A stretch of DNA of 64,000 nucleotides, from NCBI RefSeq assembly GCF_002002725.1, contig NZ_MUNW01000052.1:58613-122612 (forward strand). Reading direction: 5' to 3'. Under the pieces are notes generated by a model. That model searched no databases and was not told where the DNA came from. It worked only from the letters and a program-made list of their open reading frames with translations. Both the position numbers and the translations under genes were made by a program. Positions 26,138 to 35,393 of the stretch are shown piece after piece (positions within the stretch are counted from its first letter, which is position 1; the number at the start of each line of letters is the position of its first letter). Source of the stretch: Sinorhizobium sp. A49. GTDB lineage: Bacteria; Pseudomonadota; Alphaproteobacteria; Rhizobiales; Rhizobiaceae.

Positions 26138-26617
26138 ATGACAAGCACACTCAGGACGGCTGGTTTCGACGGCGAGACGCTGGAAATCATCGCGTTCCGC
26201 CTCCACGATCAGGAATTCTGCGTCAAGACCACCACGATCCGCGAGATCCGCGGCTGGGCGCCCTCCACCCCCATCCCGCATTCGCCGCCCGAGGTCATCG
26301 GCGTGATGAACCTGCGCGGCACCGTGATCCCGATCATCGACCTTGCCCACAAGCTCGGCATGAAATCGACCACGGCCAATGAGCGCAGCGCCATCGTCGT
26401 TGCGGAAGTCCACAACATGGTGATCGGCCTGGTGGTCGATCGCGTTTCCGACATCCTCACCGTCCAGGGCAACCAGGTGCAACCGGTTCCGGAAGTCACC
26501 GCCTCCTTCGACAAGAGCTTTGCCGAGGGCATCATCGCCAACGAGAATGGCATGATCTGCTTCCTCAACCTCGCGCGCATGTTCAAGGAACGCGAAGTCG
26601 AGGAAATGGCCGCCTAA
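26138..26617 (+). CDS. cheW: CheW-like chemotaxis coupling protein
   Basis: Links chemoreceptors to the CheA kinase. The 159 residues form one CheW/SH3-like domain: IIAFRLHDQEFCVKTTTIREI, PEVIGVMNLRGTVIPIIDL with the conserved NLRG, and IGLVVDRVSDIL. ATG 26138 is chosen for the GGAAGG upstream; the longer open frame has no homologous residues. A terminator follows, then 386 bp of non-coding DNA, then a soluble chemoreceptor gene on the same strand. No cheA, cheR, cheB or cheY is in view, so this is a secondary cheW acting with a cluster elsewhere. Confidence 0.93.
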   Translation: MTSTLRTAGFDGETLEIIAFRLHDQEFCVKTTTIREIRGWAPSTPIPHSPPEVIGVMNLRGTVIPIIDLAHKLGMKSTTANERSAIVVAEVHNMVIGLVVDRVSDILTVQGNQVQPVPEVTASFDKSFAEGIIANENGMICFLNLARMFKEREVEEMAA

Positions 26618-26642
26618 ACAACGAGGCAGGTCACCGTATCGG

Positions 26643-26677
26643 AGCCGCTTTGCCGCTGGGCAAGGCGGCTTTTTTTG
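26643..26677 (+). terminator. Rho-independent terminator after cheW
   Basis: A 12-bp stem with one mismatch (26643-26654 with 26659-26670), four-base loop, and an eight-base T run directly after. Confidence 0.9.
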
Positions 26678-27063
26678 TCCGCTTGGTCCGGGCTCAAAGC
26701 GCCGCGGGCGATTCGTAAACGATAAGCTGCTAATTCAACCTAGAAACAGCATGCGAGTTTTCACAACTCAAAACTGATAATTGCTATTTTAACAACTGCT
26801 TAATAATCCTGATACTAACGTAGATTGCATAAGCAAGACGTCATGGGCATGAACGCCCACGAGTTCGAACTCCCCTCAAAGCAAGAAAACGCTGACCCTT
26901 TTTAGGGCCGGCGGACGACGGACCAGACAATTTTCGGCATGCCGGCATTTGTCCTTGTCCCCGGAGCCTGCGCCGCTTTCGGCCCCGCACGCCCTGTCGA
27001 CACCGCAAGCAACGAGTCCCGGCTTTCCGCTTGAAACAACAAGAACCAAATCAGAGGGTAATC
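26678..27063. other. 386-bp A/T-rich region upstream of the chemoreceptor gene
   Basis: Holds the promoter of the downstream gene. A clearly A/T-rich patch runs from about 26720 to 26840 and contains an inverted repeat AGTTTT/AAAACT around 26756-26776. A short stem, TGGGC/GCCCA, lies near 26845. No open frame or RNA gene is evident. Confidence 0.5.
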
Positions 27064-28848
27064 ATGTTCTCTTTCGGACGGAGCCTGGATTCGCGCCAGA
27101 TCGTCGCCGCGCTGTCAAAGTCGCAGGCAATGATCCAGTTCGATCTCACGGGAAAAATTCTGACGGCCAACGAAAACTTCTGCCAGGCACTGGGCTACAC
27201 CCTGCAGGAGATCGTCGGCCAGCACCACCGCATGTTCTGCGCACCGGATTATGTGCAGACGCAGGAATATCGCGATTTCTGGGCCCGGCTTGGACGTGGC
27301 GAATTTGACGCCAATGCCTACAAGCGCCTGGCCAAGGGCGGCCGCGAAATCTGGATCCAGGCGACCTACAATCCGGTCTTTCACAACGGAAAGCCCTACA
27401 AGGTCGTAAAGTTAGCAAGCGACATCACTGCCGCCAAGATCAAGGCGAATGAGGATGGCGGCAAGCTCGATGCCATCTCGAAATCGCAGGCAGTGATCGA
27501 ATTCACCCCTTCGGGCGAGATCGTCACCGCCAACGAGAACTTCTGCAACGCGCTCGGCTACAGCCTGAAGGAAATTCAGGGCAGGCATCACAGCATGTTC
27601 TGCGATCCGACCTACGTGCAAGGCGCTGACTATGCCGAGTTCTGGAAGAAGCTGGCCGCCGGCGAGTTCATCTCCAACGAATTCGTGCGCTACGGCAAGG
27701 GCGGCAAGGAAATATGGATCCAGGCGGCCTACAATCCGATCCGCGACACGAACGGCAAGGTCTACAAGGTCGTCAAGTTCGCAACCGATGTCAGCGAACG
27801 CATGGGCGCGATCAAGGCGCTCGGCGTCGGCCTTCAGGCGCTTGCGGAAGGCGATCTCACCCACAGCCTGCCGACGCCCTTCGTTCCCAGCATGGAAGCG
27901 GTGCGCACCGACTTCAACGGCGCGATCGATCGGCTCTGTCGGGCCATGCGGACCGTTGGCGACAATGCCAACGCCATCGCCTCCGGAGCGCGCGAAATCC
28001 GCTCGGCCGCAGACGATCTTTCCAAACGCACGGAGCAGCAGGCCGCCTCGGTGGAGGAAACCGCAGCCGCGCTCGATGAGATCACCACGACAGTTGCGGA
28101 CTCCAGCCGCCGCGCCGAGGAGGCCGGCGGGCTGGTCGCCAAGACCAAGGCGGGAGCCGAGCGCTCCGGCAGCGTCGTCAAAAGCGCCATCGGTGCGATG
28201 GGTCAGATCGAGCAATCCTCACGCGAGATCTCCAACATCATCGGTGTCATCGACGACATTGCCTTCCAGACCAACCTCCTGGCGCTGAATGCCGGCGTCG
28301 AAGCGGCGCGTGCCGGTGAAGCCGGCAAGGGTTTCGCCGTCGTCGCCCAGGAAGTACGCGAGCTTGCCCAACGCTCGGCCCAGGCCGCAAAGGAGATCAA
28401 GGCGCTGATCACCACCTCCAGCGACCACGTCAAGAACGGCGTATCGCTTGTCGGGCAGACGGGGGCAGCACTTGAGGAAATCCTGGTCCAGGTCCAGGAG
28501 ATCAACCTCAACGTCTCGGCCATCGTCGAGGCCGCACGCGAGCAATCGACGGGGTTGAAGGAAATCAACCAGGCGGTCAACTCCATGGATCAGGCAACCC
28601 AGCAGAATGCCGCCATGGTGGAAGAAAGCACCGCTGCAAGCCACAACATGTCGCGGGAGGCCGAAGCTCTCCATGCCCTGCTCAGGCAGTTCCAGATCGG
28701 CCAGGAGACGGCGCAAATCGAGATGCCGCGCTACGGCGAGGATCGCCAGCAGACAACGCGCATGCACACACCCGCCCGCACCCTGCGCGGCGGACAAAGA
28801 CAAGCCTTAGCCGCCGCACCATCAAACGACGGCTGGCAGAATTTCTGA
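27064..28848 (+). CDS. Soluble methyl-accepting chemotaxis protein with two PAS domains
   Basis: A 594-residue receptor with no membrane segment. Two near-duplicate PAS domains (about 12-125 and 135-245) share the phrase TANENFCxALGY, then MFC and WIQAxYNP, and end in a PAC segment. A HAMP-like stretch follows (about 255-300, LAEGDLTHSLPTPF), then the signalling domain with the tip IDDIAFQTNLLALNAGVEAARAGEAG. The C-terminus ends GWQNF, a tail like the CheR-tethering pentapeptide (NWETF type). GAGGG precedes the ATG. A cytoplasmic energy or redox sensor is likely; no heme- or FAD-specific residue could be identified with confidence. Confidence 0.92.
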   Translation: MFSFGRSLDSRQIVAALSKSQAMIQFDLTGKILTANENFCQALGYTLQEIVGQHHRMFCAPDYVQTQEYRDFWARLGRGEFDANAYKRLAKGGREIWIQATYNPVFHNGKPYKVVKLASDITAAKIKANEDGGKLDAISKSQAVIEFTPSGEIVTANENFCNALGYSLKEIQGRHHSMFCDPTYVQGADYAEFWKKLAAGEFISNEFVRYGKGGKEIWIQAAYNPIRDTNGKVYKVVKFATDVSERMGAIKALGVGLQALAEGDLTHSLPTPFVPSMEAVRTDFNGAIDRLCRAMRTVGDNANAIASGAREIRSAADDLSKRTEQQAASVEETAAALDEITTTVADSSRRAEEAGGLVAKTKAGAERSGSVVKSAIGAMGQIEQSSREISNIIGVIDDIAFQTNLLALNAGVEAARAGEAGKGFAVVAQEVRELAQRSAQAAKEIKALITTSSDHVKNGVSLVGQTGAALEEILVQVQEINLNVSAIVEAAREQSTGLKEINQAVNSMDQATQQNAAMVEESTAASHNMSREAEALHALLRQFQIGQETAQIEMPRYGEDRQQTTRMHTPARTLRGGQRQALAAAPSNDGWQNF

Positions 28849-29166
28849 GCGCAATCCCTGCACCCCGCGCTCAGGAATAGGGGAAGGCGGCGACCGGTCG
28901 CCGCCTTCCCTCAAATCTTTTTCCAGGACGGCATCGCCACCGCATCACGGTTGCCGATCCATGCCCCCGGCTCCGGGAATAGGGATTTTCAGAGGGTCGC
29001 CACCTGAGCCGCTTGTCGGCGCGGCCATGCCTCGGCAGCAACATCCGTCAGCTCGTTTCCGCAGAACGCCGGAGCGCCCGTTTCTGCCAGTCTCAGAGGA
29101 TTCTGCCTGGTCAGGACAGGCAATCAATGTGCAGCCGTTCCGCCGCGGCGGTAATCGCCGCCGCCC
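28849..29166. other. 318-bp convergent gap with a 30-bp perfect palindrome
   Basis: Between the chemoreceptor gene (plus) and fdsD (minus). It holds the palindrome at 28881-28910 listed separately. I see no gene in the remainder; short frames there have no ribosome site or family resemblance. Confidence 0.55.
28881..28910 (+). terminator. 30-bp perfect palindrome, probable terminator
   Basis: GGGAAGGCGGCGACC followed at once by its reverse complement, 32 bp after the chemoreceptor stop codon. A CTTTTT tract begins nine bases further on. Confidence 0.65.
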
Positions 29167-29397
29167 TCAAGCCGCCTGCGGGCGCTTGATCTTCGAAGCC
29201 GCTTCGAGCACCAGCGGGTTCAAGCCCTCACCGCCGCCATCGATATGCTGGAACAGCTGCCGCCGCATGCGCGGCTCCCAATACTTGTTGATATGCGTCG
29301 CAACGCCCTGGGCGGCCTCGTCCTGCGGCTGGCTCTTGAAGAAGGTGGCGATCTGGTTTGCCATGTAGATCAGCTTGGCATTGGTGTCATGCGACAT
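29167..29397 (-). CDS. fdsD: Formate dehydrogenase delta subunit
   Basis: A 76-residue protein of the FdsD family: KLIYMANQIATFFKSQ, then HINKYWEPRMRRQLFQHI and a C-terminal SKIKRP segment. In Rhodobacter capsulatus and Cupriavidus the delta subunit is needed for, or associates with, active FdsGBA. The start at 29397 overlaps the end of fdhD by 11 bp and has GGAG seven bases upstream; a longer frame to 29430 has no ribosome site. Last gene of the fds operon. Confidence 0.9.
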   Translation of the reverse strand: MSHDTNAKLIYMANQIATFFKSQPQDEAAQGVATHINKYWEPRMRRQLFQHIDGGGEGLNPLVLEAASKIKRPQAA

Positions 29398-30241
29398 CGG
29401 CGACGGCTCCGGACTTGATGCGTTCGGCATGGGTGAAGATCTCGAATTCGTCGCCGCGCACCAGCGCGATCAGCGTCATGCCTGCGGCCTCGGCCGTGCG
29501 AATGGCAAGTGCGGTCGGCGCCGATATCGCGATGATGACGGGACTGCCGACAATTGCCGTCTTCTGCACCATCTCGACGGAAACGCGGCTGGTGACGACC
29601 ACGGCACCGTCGCATCCGCGGAAGCCGGCACGCGCCGCCGCGCCGACGAGTTTGTCCAGCGCATTGTGGCGGCCGACGTCCTCGCGCACGGCGATCAATC
29701 CCCTGCCCGGCACATAGAACGCGGCGCCATGCACGGCGCGCGTTTCGAAATGCAGCGGCTGCTGGCCGTTCAAGAGCGCGACCGCCTTGACCACGTCTTC
29801 CTCCGACAGACGAAGCGTCGACGCAGAAACATCCGGTGTCGGCCGCACCGCTTGCTCGATCGATTCGATGCCGCAGAGGCCGCAGCCGACAGGCCCCGCC
29901 ATATGGCGGCGGCGCAGGCGCAGCATATCGTTCTGTTTGTCCTTCAGCGTGATCTGCAGGTCGATGCCGAGATTACCGGCCACTTCGTCGGCGATCGCCT
30001 CGACCGCTTCGATCTGGACGGGTTCGGTGACGATACCCTCGGTCAGACTGAAGCCGACGGCGAAATCCTCGAGATCGCCCGGTGTCGCCATCATTACCGC
30101 ATGGGTCGAGCCGCCGAAGGTGAAGGCCACCGGCGTCTCCTCCGGCACCACGCGGGAGCCTTCCCTTAAGGCCCCGTTGCGACGGGCGGCTTCCGGCACG
30201 GTCTTCGATATCTGGAACTTCGGCATGGATGGCCCGGACAT
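29387..30241 (-). CDS. fdhD: Formate dehydrogenase sulfurtransferase accessory protein
   Basis: Carries sulfur from the IscS cysteine desulfurase to the molybdenum cofactor, giving the essential sulfido ligand of formate dehydrogenase. The 284 residues include the paired cysteines C120 and C123 in GCGLCG, the segment HFETRAVHGAAFY, and VREDVGRHNALDKLVG, all family hallmarks. It starts 5 bp after fdsA and has GGAG upstream, so translation is probably coupled. This position inside the operon is the usual rhizobial order fdsG-fdsB-fdsA-fdhD-fdsD. Confidence 0.95.
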   Translation of the reverse strand: MSGPSMPKFQISKTVPEAARRNGALREGSRVVPEETPVAFTFGGSTHAVMMATPGDLEDFAVGFSLTEGIVTEPVQIEAVEAIADEVAGNLGIDLQITLKDKQNDMLRLRRRHMAGPVGCGLCGIESIEQAVRPTPDVSASTLRLSEEDVVKAVALLNGQQPLHFETRAVHGAAFYVPGRGLIAVREDVGRHNALDKLVGAAARAGFRGCDGAVVVTSRVSVEMVQKTAIVGSPVIIAISAPTALAIRTAEAAGMTLIALVRGDEFEIFTHAERIKSGAVADVA

Positions 30242-30246
30242 GAAGA

Positions 30247-33126
30247 CTACTCCGCAGCCTCCAGCTTGCCGGCGATCCGGCGCGACTGCCGCGCCTGCTC
30301 GTCATAATCCTGCTGCCAGTCCGATGGCCCGTTGGACGGCATCACCTGAACCGCCGTCACCTTGTATTCCGGGCAGTTGGTCGCCCAGTCGGAGAAGTCG
30401 GTGGTGATGACGTTCGCCTGCGTCGTCGGGTGGTGGAAGGTGGTGTAGACGACACCCGGCGCCACGCGGTCGGTGATCAGCGAGCGCAACGTCGTCTCGC
30501 CGGCGCGGCTGGCAAGCCTGATCCAGTCGCCATCGCGGATGCCGCGCTGTTCCGCGTCGTGCGGGTGGATTTCCAGCCGGTCCTCCGCATGCCAGACGAC
30601 ATTGTCGGTGCGCCGCGTCTGGGCGCCGACATTGTACTGGCTGAGAATGCGGCCGGTGGTGAGCAACAGCGGGAAGCGCGGACCGGTGCGCTCGTCGGTC
30701 GCCACATATTCGGTGCGGATGAACTTGCCCTTTCCGCGCACGAAGCCGTCGACATGCATGATCGGCGATCCCTCGGGATGCTTCTCGTTGCAGGGCCACT
30801 GTACCGAGCCCATCTTTTCCAGATAGTCGTAGGAAACCAGCGCAAAGCTCGGCGTGGTCGCGGCGATCTCGTCCATGATTTCGGAGGGATGGCGGTAGTT
30901 CCAGTTCATGCCCATCGCCTGCGCGAGTTTCTGCGTCACCTCCCAGTCGGCATAGCCGTTCTTCGGCGTCATCACCTTGCGCACACGGTTGATGCGGCGT
31001 TCGGCATTTGTGAAGGTTCCGTCCTTTTCGAGGAAGGTCGAGCCCGGCAGGAAGACGTGGGCGTAGTTGGCGGTCTCGTTGAGGAAGAGGTCGTGCACCA
31101 CGACGCATTCCATTGCCGCAAGGCCGTTGGCCACGTGCTTGGTGTCGGGGTCCGATTGCAGGATGTCCTCACCCTGGATGTAGATGCCCTTGAAGGTGCC
31201 GTCGACGGCGGCGTCCAGCATGTTTGGGATGCGCAGGCCCGGCTCGTTGGAGATCTCGACACCCCAGAGCTTCTCGAAGGTCTCGCGCGTCGCATCGTCG
31301 GAGACGTGGCGGTATCCCGGCAGTTCGTGCGGGAACGAGCCCATGTCGCAGGAGCCCTGCACATTGTTCTGGCCGCGCAGCGGGTTCACGCCGACGCCCG
31401 GCCGGCCGATATTGCCGGTGACCATGGCAAGGTTGGCGATCGCCATCACCGTGGTCGAGCCCTGGCTGTGCTCGGTGACGCCAAGACCGTAATAGATCGC
31501 GCCATTGCCGCCGGTGGCAAAGAGCCGTGCGGCACCGCGCACGAGATCGGCGGGAACGCCGGTATAGGCTTCGGTCGCCTCGGGGCTGTGATAGGGCTCG
31601 GCAACGAAGCTCGCCCAGTCCTCGTATTCCGACCAGTCGCAGCGCTCGCGAATAAACGCCTCGTTGGCGAGCCCTTCCGTGACGATGACATGCGCCAGTG
31701 ACGTCAGAATTGCGACGTTGGTGCCGGGCTGCAGAGGCAGGTGATAGGATGCTTCGATATGCGGCGAGCGCACGATATCGGTGCGGCGCGGATCGATGAC
31801 AATCAGCTTGGCACCCTCACGCAGCCGCTTCTTCAGCCGCGAAGCGAAGACCGGATGGCCATCGGTCGGGTTGGCGCCGATAATAACGGCGACGTCGGTG
31901 AACTCGACGCTATCGAAATTCTGCGTGCCGGCCGACGTGCCAAAGGCCTGGCCGAGCCCGTAGCCGGTCGGTGAATGGCAGACGCGGGCGCAGGTATCGA
32001 CATTGTTGTTGCGGAAGCCGGCGCGCACCAGCTTCTGCACCAGATAGGTCTCTTCATTGGTGCAGCGCGACGAGGTGATTCCGCCGACGGAATCACGGCC
32101 ATACTGGTACTGGATCCGCCGGAACTCGGCGGCCACATGCGCATAGGCCTCCTCCCACGTCACTTCGCGCCAGGGATCGGAGATTTTTTCGCGGATCATC
32201 GGGTTGAGGATGCGATCCTTGTGGGTCGAGTAGCCATAGGCAAACCGGCCCTTGACGCAGGAATGGCCGCGGTTCGCCTGGCCGTCCTTCCAGGGCACCA
32301 TGCGCACCAGTTCCTCGCCGCGCATTTCCGCCTTGAACGAGCAGCCGACGCCGCAATAGGCGCAGGTGGTGACGACGGAATGCTCCGGCTGGCCGATCTC
32401 GATGACAGATTTTTCAGTGAGCGTCGCCGTCGGGCAGGCCTGCACGCAGGCGCCGCAGGAGACGCATTCCGACGACATGAAGTCTTCCGCCATGCCGGCG
32501 GAAACGCGACTGTCGAAACCACGGCCGCCGATCGTCAGCGCGAACGTACCCTGCACTTCCTCGCAGGCACGCACGCAGCGCGAACAGACGATGCATTTCG
32601 CCGGATCATAGGTGAAGTAGGGATTGGATTCGTCCTTCGGCAGCCACTTGGCGTTGATGTCGCCATTGTTGCGTGCCTTGACGTGATTGTCGCCTTCATA
32701 GCCGTAGCGAACGTCGCGAAGACCGACAGCGCCGGCCATGTCCTGCAGTTCGCAGTCGCCATTGGCCGCACAGGTCAGACAGTCGAGCGGGTGGTCGGAA
32801 ATATAGAGTTCCATCACCCCGCGGCGAACGTCCTTCAGCCGCGGTGTCTGGGTCGAGACTTCGAGCCCCGGCGCCACCGGCGTGGTGCAGGAGGCCGGCA
32901 TGCCGCCCCGGCCCTTGATCTCGACCAGACAGAGCCGGCAGGATCCGAAGGCGTCCATCATGTCGGAGGCGCAGAGCTTCGGCACCTCGATGCCGGCATC
33001 CATCGCCGCGCGCATGATCGAGGTTCCCTCGGGCACGGTGACTTCGCGGCCGTCGATGGTCAGCGTCACCATGGTTTCGGAGCGGGAGGCCGGGGTGCCA
33101 TAGTCGATTTCATGAATGAGAGACAT
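30247..33126 (-). CDS. fdsA: NAD-dependent formate dehydrogenase alpha (molybdenum) subunit
   Basis: Oxidises formate to CO2 at a bis-MGD molybdenum centre, then passes electrons down an iron-sulfur chain to FdsB and NAD; cytoplasmic, 959 residues. Seen: a 2Fe-2S domain (C52, C63, C66, C80); the NuoG-like cluster (H112, C116, C119, C125); two ferredoxin clusters (C178-C188 and C221-C231); a cluster at C255, C258, C262, C290; and the molybdenum ligand C383 followed by H384 in CARVCHSP. The ligand is cysteine, so no selenocysteine is needed. A 234-bp gap filled with repeats separates it from fdsB upstream, which is unusual inside an operon. Confidence 0.96.
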   Translation of the reverse strand: MSLIHEIDYGTPASRSETMVTLTIDGREVTVPEGTSIMRAAMDAGIEVPKLCASDMMDAFGSCRLCLVEIKGRGGMPASCTTPVAPGLEVSTQTPRLKDVRRGVMELYISDHPLDCLTCAANGDCELQDMAGAVGLRDVRYGYEGDNHVKARNNGDINAKWLPKDESNPYFTYDPAKCIVCSRCVRACEEVQGTFALTIGGRGFDSRVSAGMAEDFMSSECVSCGACVQACPTATLTEKSVIEIGQPEHSVVTTCAYCGVGCSFKAEMRGEELVRMVPWKDGQANRGHSCVKGRFAYGYSTHKDRILNPMIREKISDPWREVTWEEAYAHVAAEFRRIQYQYGRDSVGGITSSRCTNEETYLVQKLVRAGFRNNNVDTCARVCHSPTGYGLGQAFGTSAGTQNFDSVEFTDVAVIIGANPTDGHPVFASRLKKRLREGAKLIVIDPRRTDIVRSPHIEASYHLPLQPGTNVAILTSLAHVIVTEGLANEAFIRERCDWSEYEDWASFVAEPYHSPEATEAYTGVPADLVRGAARLFATGGNGAIYYGLGVTEHSQGSTTVMAIANLAMVTGNIGRPGVGVNPLRGQNNVQGSCDMGSFPHELPGYRHVSDDATRETFEKLWGVEISNEPGLRIPNMLDAAVDGTFKGIYIQGEDILQSDPDTKHVANGLAAMECVVVHDLFLNETANYAHVFLPGSTFLEKDGTFTNAERRINRVRKVMTPKNGYADWEVTQKLAQAMGMNWNYRHPSEIMDEIAATTPSFALVSYDYLEKMGSVQWPCNEKHPEGSPIMHVDGFVRGKGKFIRTEYVATDERTGPRFPLLLTTGRILSQYNVGAQTRRTDNVVWHAEDRLEIHPHDAEQRGIRDGDWIRLASRAGETTLRSLITDRVAPGVVYTTFHHPTTQANVITTDFSDWATNCPEYKVTAVQVMPSNGPSDWQQDYDEQARQSRRIAGKLEAAE

Positions 33127-33202
33127 GTCGGGCCTCCTTGGAAGATACGTTCAAGGGCGCGGCGTTGGCGCCTGCTATTACCACCGGTGATGCGGGCATC
33201 CG

Positions 33203-33250
33203 CCCCTCATCCGGCTGCCGCCACCTTCTCCCCGCAGGCGGGGAGAAGGG
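33203..33250 (+). repeat. GC-rich intergenic repeat, element A, copy 1
   Basis: A 48-bp sequence built on CTTCTCCCCGC/GCGGGGAGAAG with a CCCCTCATCCGGCTGCCG leader. It matches the sequence at 36638-36685 in inverted orientation at 43 of 48 positions. It lies in the fdsB-fdsA gap, 41 bp before element B. Confidence 0.8.
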
Positions 33251-33291
33251 AAATGCCGCACCCTTTCCCCTGGCCTCTGAGACCAGGTGAG

Positions 33292-33340
33292 CCTCGTCCC
33301 CTCTCCCCGCCAGCGGGGAGAGGGTTAGGGTGAGGGGCAA
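33292..33340 (+). repeat. GC-rich palindromic intergenic repeat, element B, copy 2
   Basis: Matches the copy at 6161-6209 at 47 of 49 positions, including the GGGTTAGGG flank. It lies 20 bp beyond the fdsB stop codon, inside the fds operon, so its stem would form in the polycistronic mRNA. Confidence 0.85.
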
Positions 33341-33360
33341 ATTCAGACGGTTAGGGTTGA

Positions 33361-34917
33361 TCATTCCGCAGCCTCCGCAACCGGAGCCGGTTTGAAATCA
33401 TCCGGAAAATGCGTCATCGCGCTGACGACGGGATAGGGCGTGAACCCGCCGAGCGCGCAGAGCGATCCGAACTTCATCGTGTTGCAGAGATCGGAGAGCA
33501 GTTCGCGGTTCTTCTCCGGCTCGATGCCGGCCGCGATCTTGTCGGCCACCTCGACGCCGCGGGTCGAGCCGATGCGACAGGGCGTGCACTTGCCGCAGCT
33601 CTCGATGGCACAGAACTCCATGGCGAAACGCGCCTGCTTCAGCATGTCGGCGGTATCGTCGAAGACGACGATGCCGGCATGGCCGATCAGCCCGTCCCTG
33701 GCGGCAAAGGCCTCGTAGTCGAATGGTGTGTCGAACAGCGCCCGCGGGAAATAGGCCCCGAGCGGACCGCCAACCTGTACGGCCTTGACCGGCCGGCCGC
33801 TAGCCGTCCCGCCGCCGATATGATCGATGATCTCGCCGAGCGCCAGGCCGAACGCAGTTTCGAACAGGCCTCCGTGCTTGACGTTGCCGGCGATCTGAAT
33901 CGGGATCGTGCCACGCGAGCGGCCCATGCCGAAGTCGCGGTAGAAGGCAGCCCCCTTGTCCATGATGATCGGGACCGAGGCGAGCGAGATCACATTGTTG
34001 ATCACGGTCGGACAGTCGAACAGGCCCTTGTGGGCGGGAAGCGGCGGCTTCGCCCGCACGATGCCGCGCTTGCCCTCAAGGCTGTTCAAGAGCGCCGTTT
34101 CCTCGCCGCAGACATAGGCGCCGGCGCCGGTGCGCACCTCCATGTCGAACGCCCTGCCGGAGCCGAGCACCGATGGTCCGAGCACACCTGCTCGTCGCGC
34201 GATCTCGATCGCTTGCGCCATCGTGGCAATCGCGTGCGGATATTCGGAGCGCGTGTAGATGAAGCCCTTGGTCGCACCGGTCGCGATGCCGGCGATTGCC
34301 ATGCCCTCGATCAGCACGAAGGGATCGCCCTCCATGATCATCCGGTCGGCAAAGGTACCGCTGTCGCCCTCGTCGGCGTTGCAGACGATGTACTTGCGCT
34401 CGCCCGCCGCTTCCAGCACCGTCTTCCACTTGATGCCGGTCGGAAAGCCGGCGCCGCCACGGCCGCGAAGACCGCTTTCCGTCACCTGGGTAACGATCGA
34501 CATCGGCTCCATGGCGATGGCATTAGCAAGTCCTCGAAGACCGCCATGCGAGCGGTAGTCGTCGAGCGACAGCGGGTCGATGACGCCACAGCGCTCAAAG
34601 GTCAGCCGCGTCTGTTGCTTCAGGAACGGAATATCCTCGGTCTTCCCGAGACAGAGCGCATGATCGCCGCCGGAAACCAGCCCGGCATCGATGAGAGAGA
34701 CGACATCGCGAGCCTTCACCGGTCCATAGGCGACGCGGCCCTCCGGTGTTTCCACTTCGACCAGCGGCTCCAGCCAGTGCAGGCCACGGGAACCGTTGCG
34801 CACGATGGCAACGTCGAGGCCGCGCGCGACGACCGCTTCCTCCATCGCTTTCGCCACCTTGTCGGCGCCGAGCGCCAGCGCGGCTGCATCCCGGGGAATG
34901 TAGATCTTCGTCGTCAT
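33361..34917 (-). CDS. fdsB: NAD-dependent formate dehydrogenase beta (FMN, NAD) subunit
   Basis: Takes electrons from FdsA and reduces NAD through FMN, homologous to NuoF with an N-terminal thioredoxin-like extension; 518 residues. Seen: the NADH/FMN motif GRGGAGFPTG at 152-161, CNADEGDSGTF near 179, GAGAYVCGEETALLNSLEG near 264, and the 4Fe-4S motif ESCGKCTPCRIG with C441, C444 and C447, plus a fourth cysteine in SLCALGG. Its start overlaps the fdsG stop by 4 bp (ATGA), showing translational coupling. Downstream, two repeat elements separate it from fdsA. Confidence 0.95.
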   Translation of the reverse strand: MTTKIYIPRDAAALALGADKVAKAMEEAVVARGLDVAIVRNGSRGLHWLEPLVEVETPEGRVAYGPVKARDVVSLIDAGLVSGGDHALCLGKTEDIPFLKQQTRLTFERCGVIDPLSLDDYRSHGGLRGLANAIAMEPMSIVTQVTESGLRGRGGAGFPTGIKWKTVLEAAGERKYIVCNADEGDSGTFADRMIMEGDPFVLIEGMAIAGIATGATKGFIYTRSEYPHAIATMAQAIEIARRAGVLGPSVLGSGRAFDMEVRTGAGAYVCGEETALLNSLEGKRGIVRAKPPLPAHKGLFDCPTVINNVISLASVPIIMDKGAAFYRDFGMGRSRGTIPIQIAGNVKHGGLFETAFGLALGEIIDHIGGGTASGRPVKAVQVGGPLGAYFPRALFDTPFDYEAFAARDGLIGHAGIVVFDDTADMLKQARFAMEFCAIESCGKCTPCRIGSTRGVEVADKIAAGIEPEKNRELLSDLCNTMKFGSLCALGGFTPYPVVSAMTHFPDDFKPAPVAEAAE

Positions 34918-35393
34918 CGGCGCGCCTCCGCAACAAGAGCGTCGAGATCGCCGGCGTCGACCCGGGCATGCACCTCTCCGTCGAACATCGCGGAGGGTGC
35001 GCAGGAACAGAGCCCGAGACAGTAGACCGGCTCGAGCGTCACCGCGCCGTCGGGTGTCGTCTCATGGAAGTCGATGCCGAGCAGGTGCTTGGCGCGCTCA
35101 GCCAGCTGATCGCCACCCATCGACTGGCACGCTTCGGCGCGACAAAGCTTCAGCACATGGCGCCCGGCCGGGTGTTCGCGAAAGTCATGGTAGAAGGAAA
35201 AGACGCCATAGACCTCGGCGCGCGACAGGTTGAGCTCTCTCGCGATCACAGGCAGACAGTCCTGCGGCACATAACCGAATTCGTGCTGGATCTCATGAAA
35301 GATCGGCAGCAGCGGCCCTTCGAGCCCCTTCAATTCCTCGATGATCGCAAGCGTGCGCCCGGACACATCTCCACGCGGCTGGTGAATATTCAC
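34914..35393 (-). CDS. fdsG: NAD-dependent formate dehydrogenase gamma (2Fe-2S) subunit
   Basis: A NuoE-like thioredoxin-fold 2Fe-2S subunit, 159 residues. The four ligand cysteines are in LCRAEACQSMGG and YCLGLCSCAPS. The N-terminal helical part (LLPIFHEIQHEFGYVPQDCLPVIA) is typical. It starts with GTG, with GGGAGG about eight bases upstream. First gene of the fds operon, 173 bp downstream of a LysR gene on the same strand, which probably regulates it. Confidence 0.94.
   Translation of the reverse strand: MNIHQPRGDVSGRTLAIIEELKGLEGPLLPIFHEIQHEFGYVPQDCLPVIARELNLSRAEVYGVFSFYHDFREHPAGRHVLKLCRAEACQSMGGDQLAERAKHLLGIDFHETTPDGAVTLEPVYCLGLCSCAPSAMFDGEVHARVDAGDLDALVAEARR

Noticed and set aside
31975..33333. 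Plus-strand frame of 452 codons across fdsA
   Set aside because: Antisense to the iron-sulfur part of fdsA, no ribosome site, no family features. The same holds for 30430-31701 and 33409-35025.
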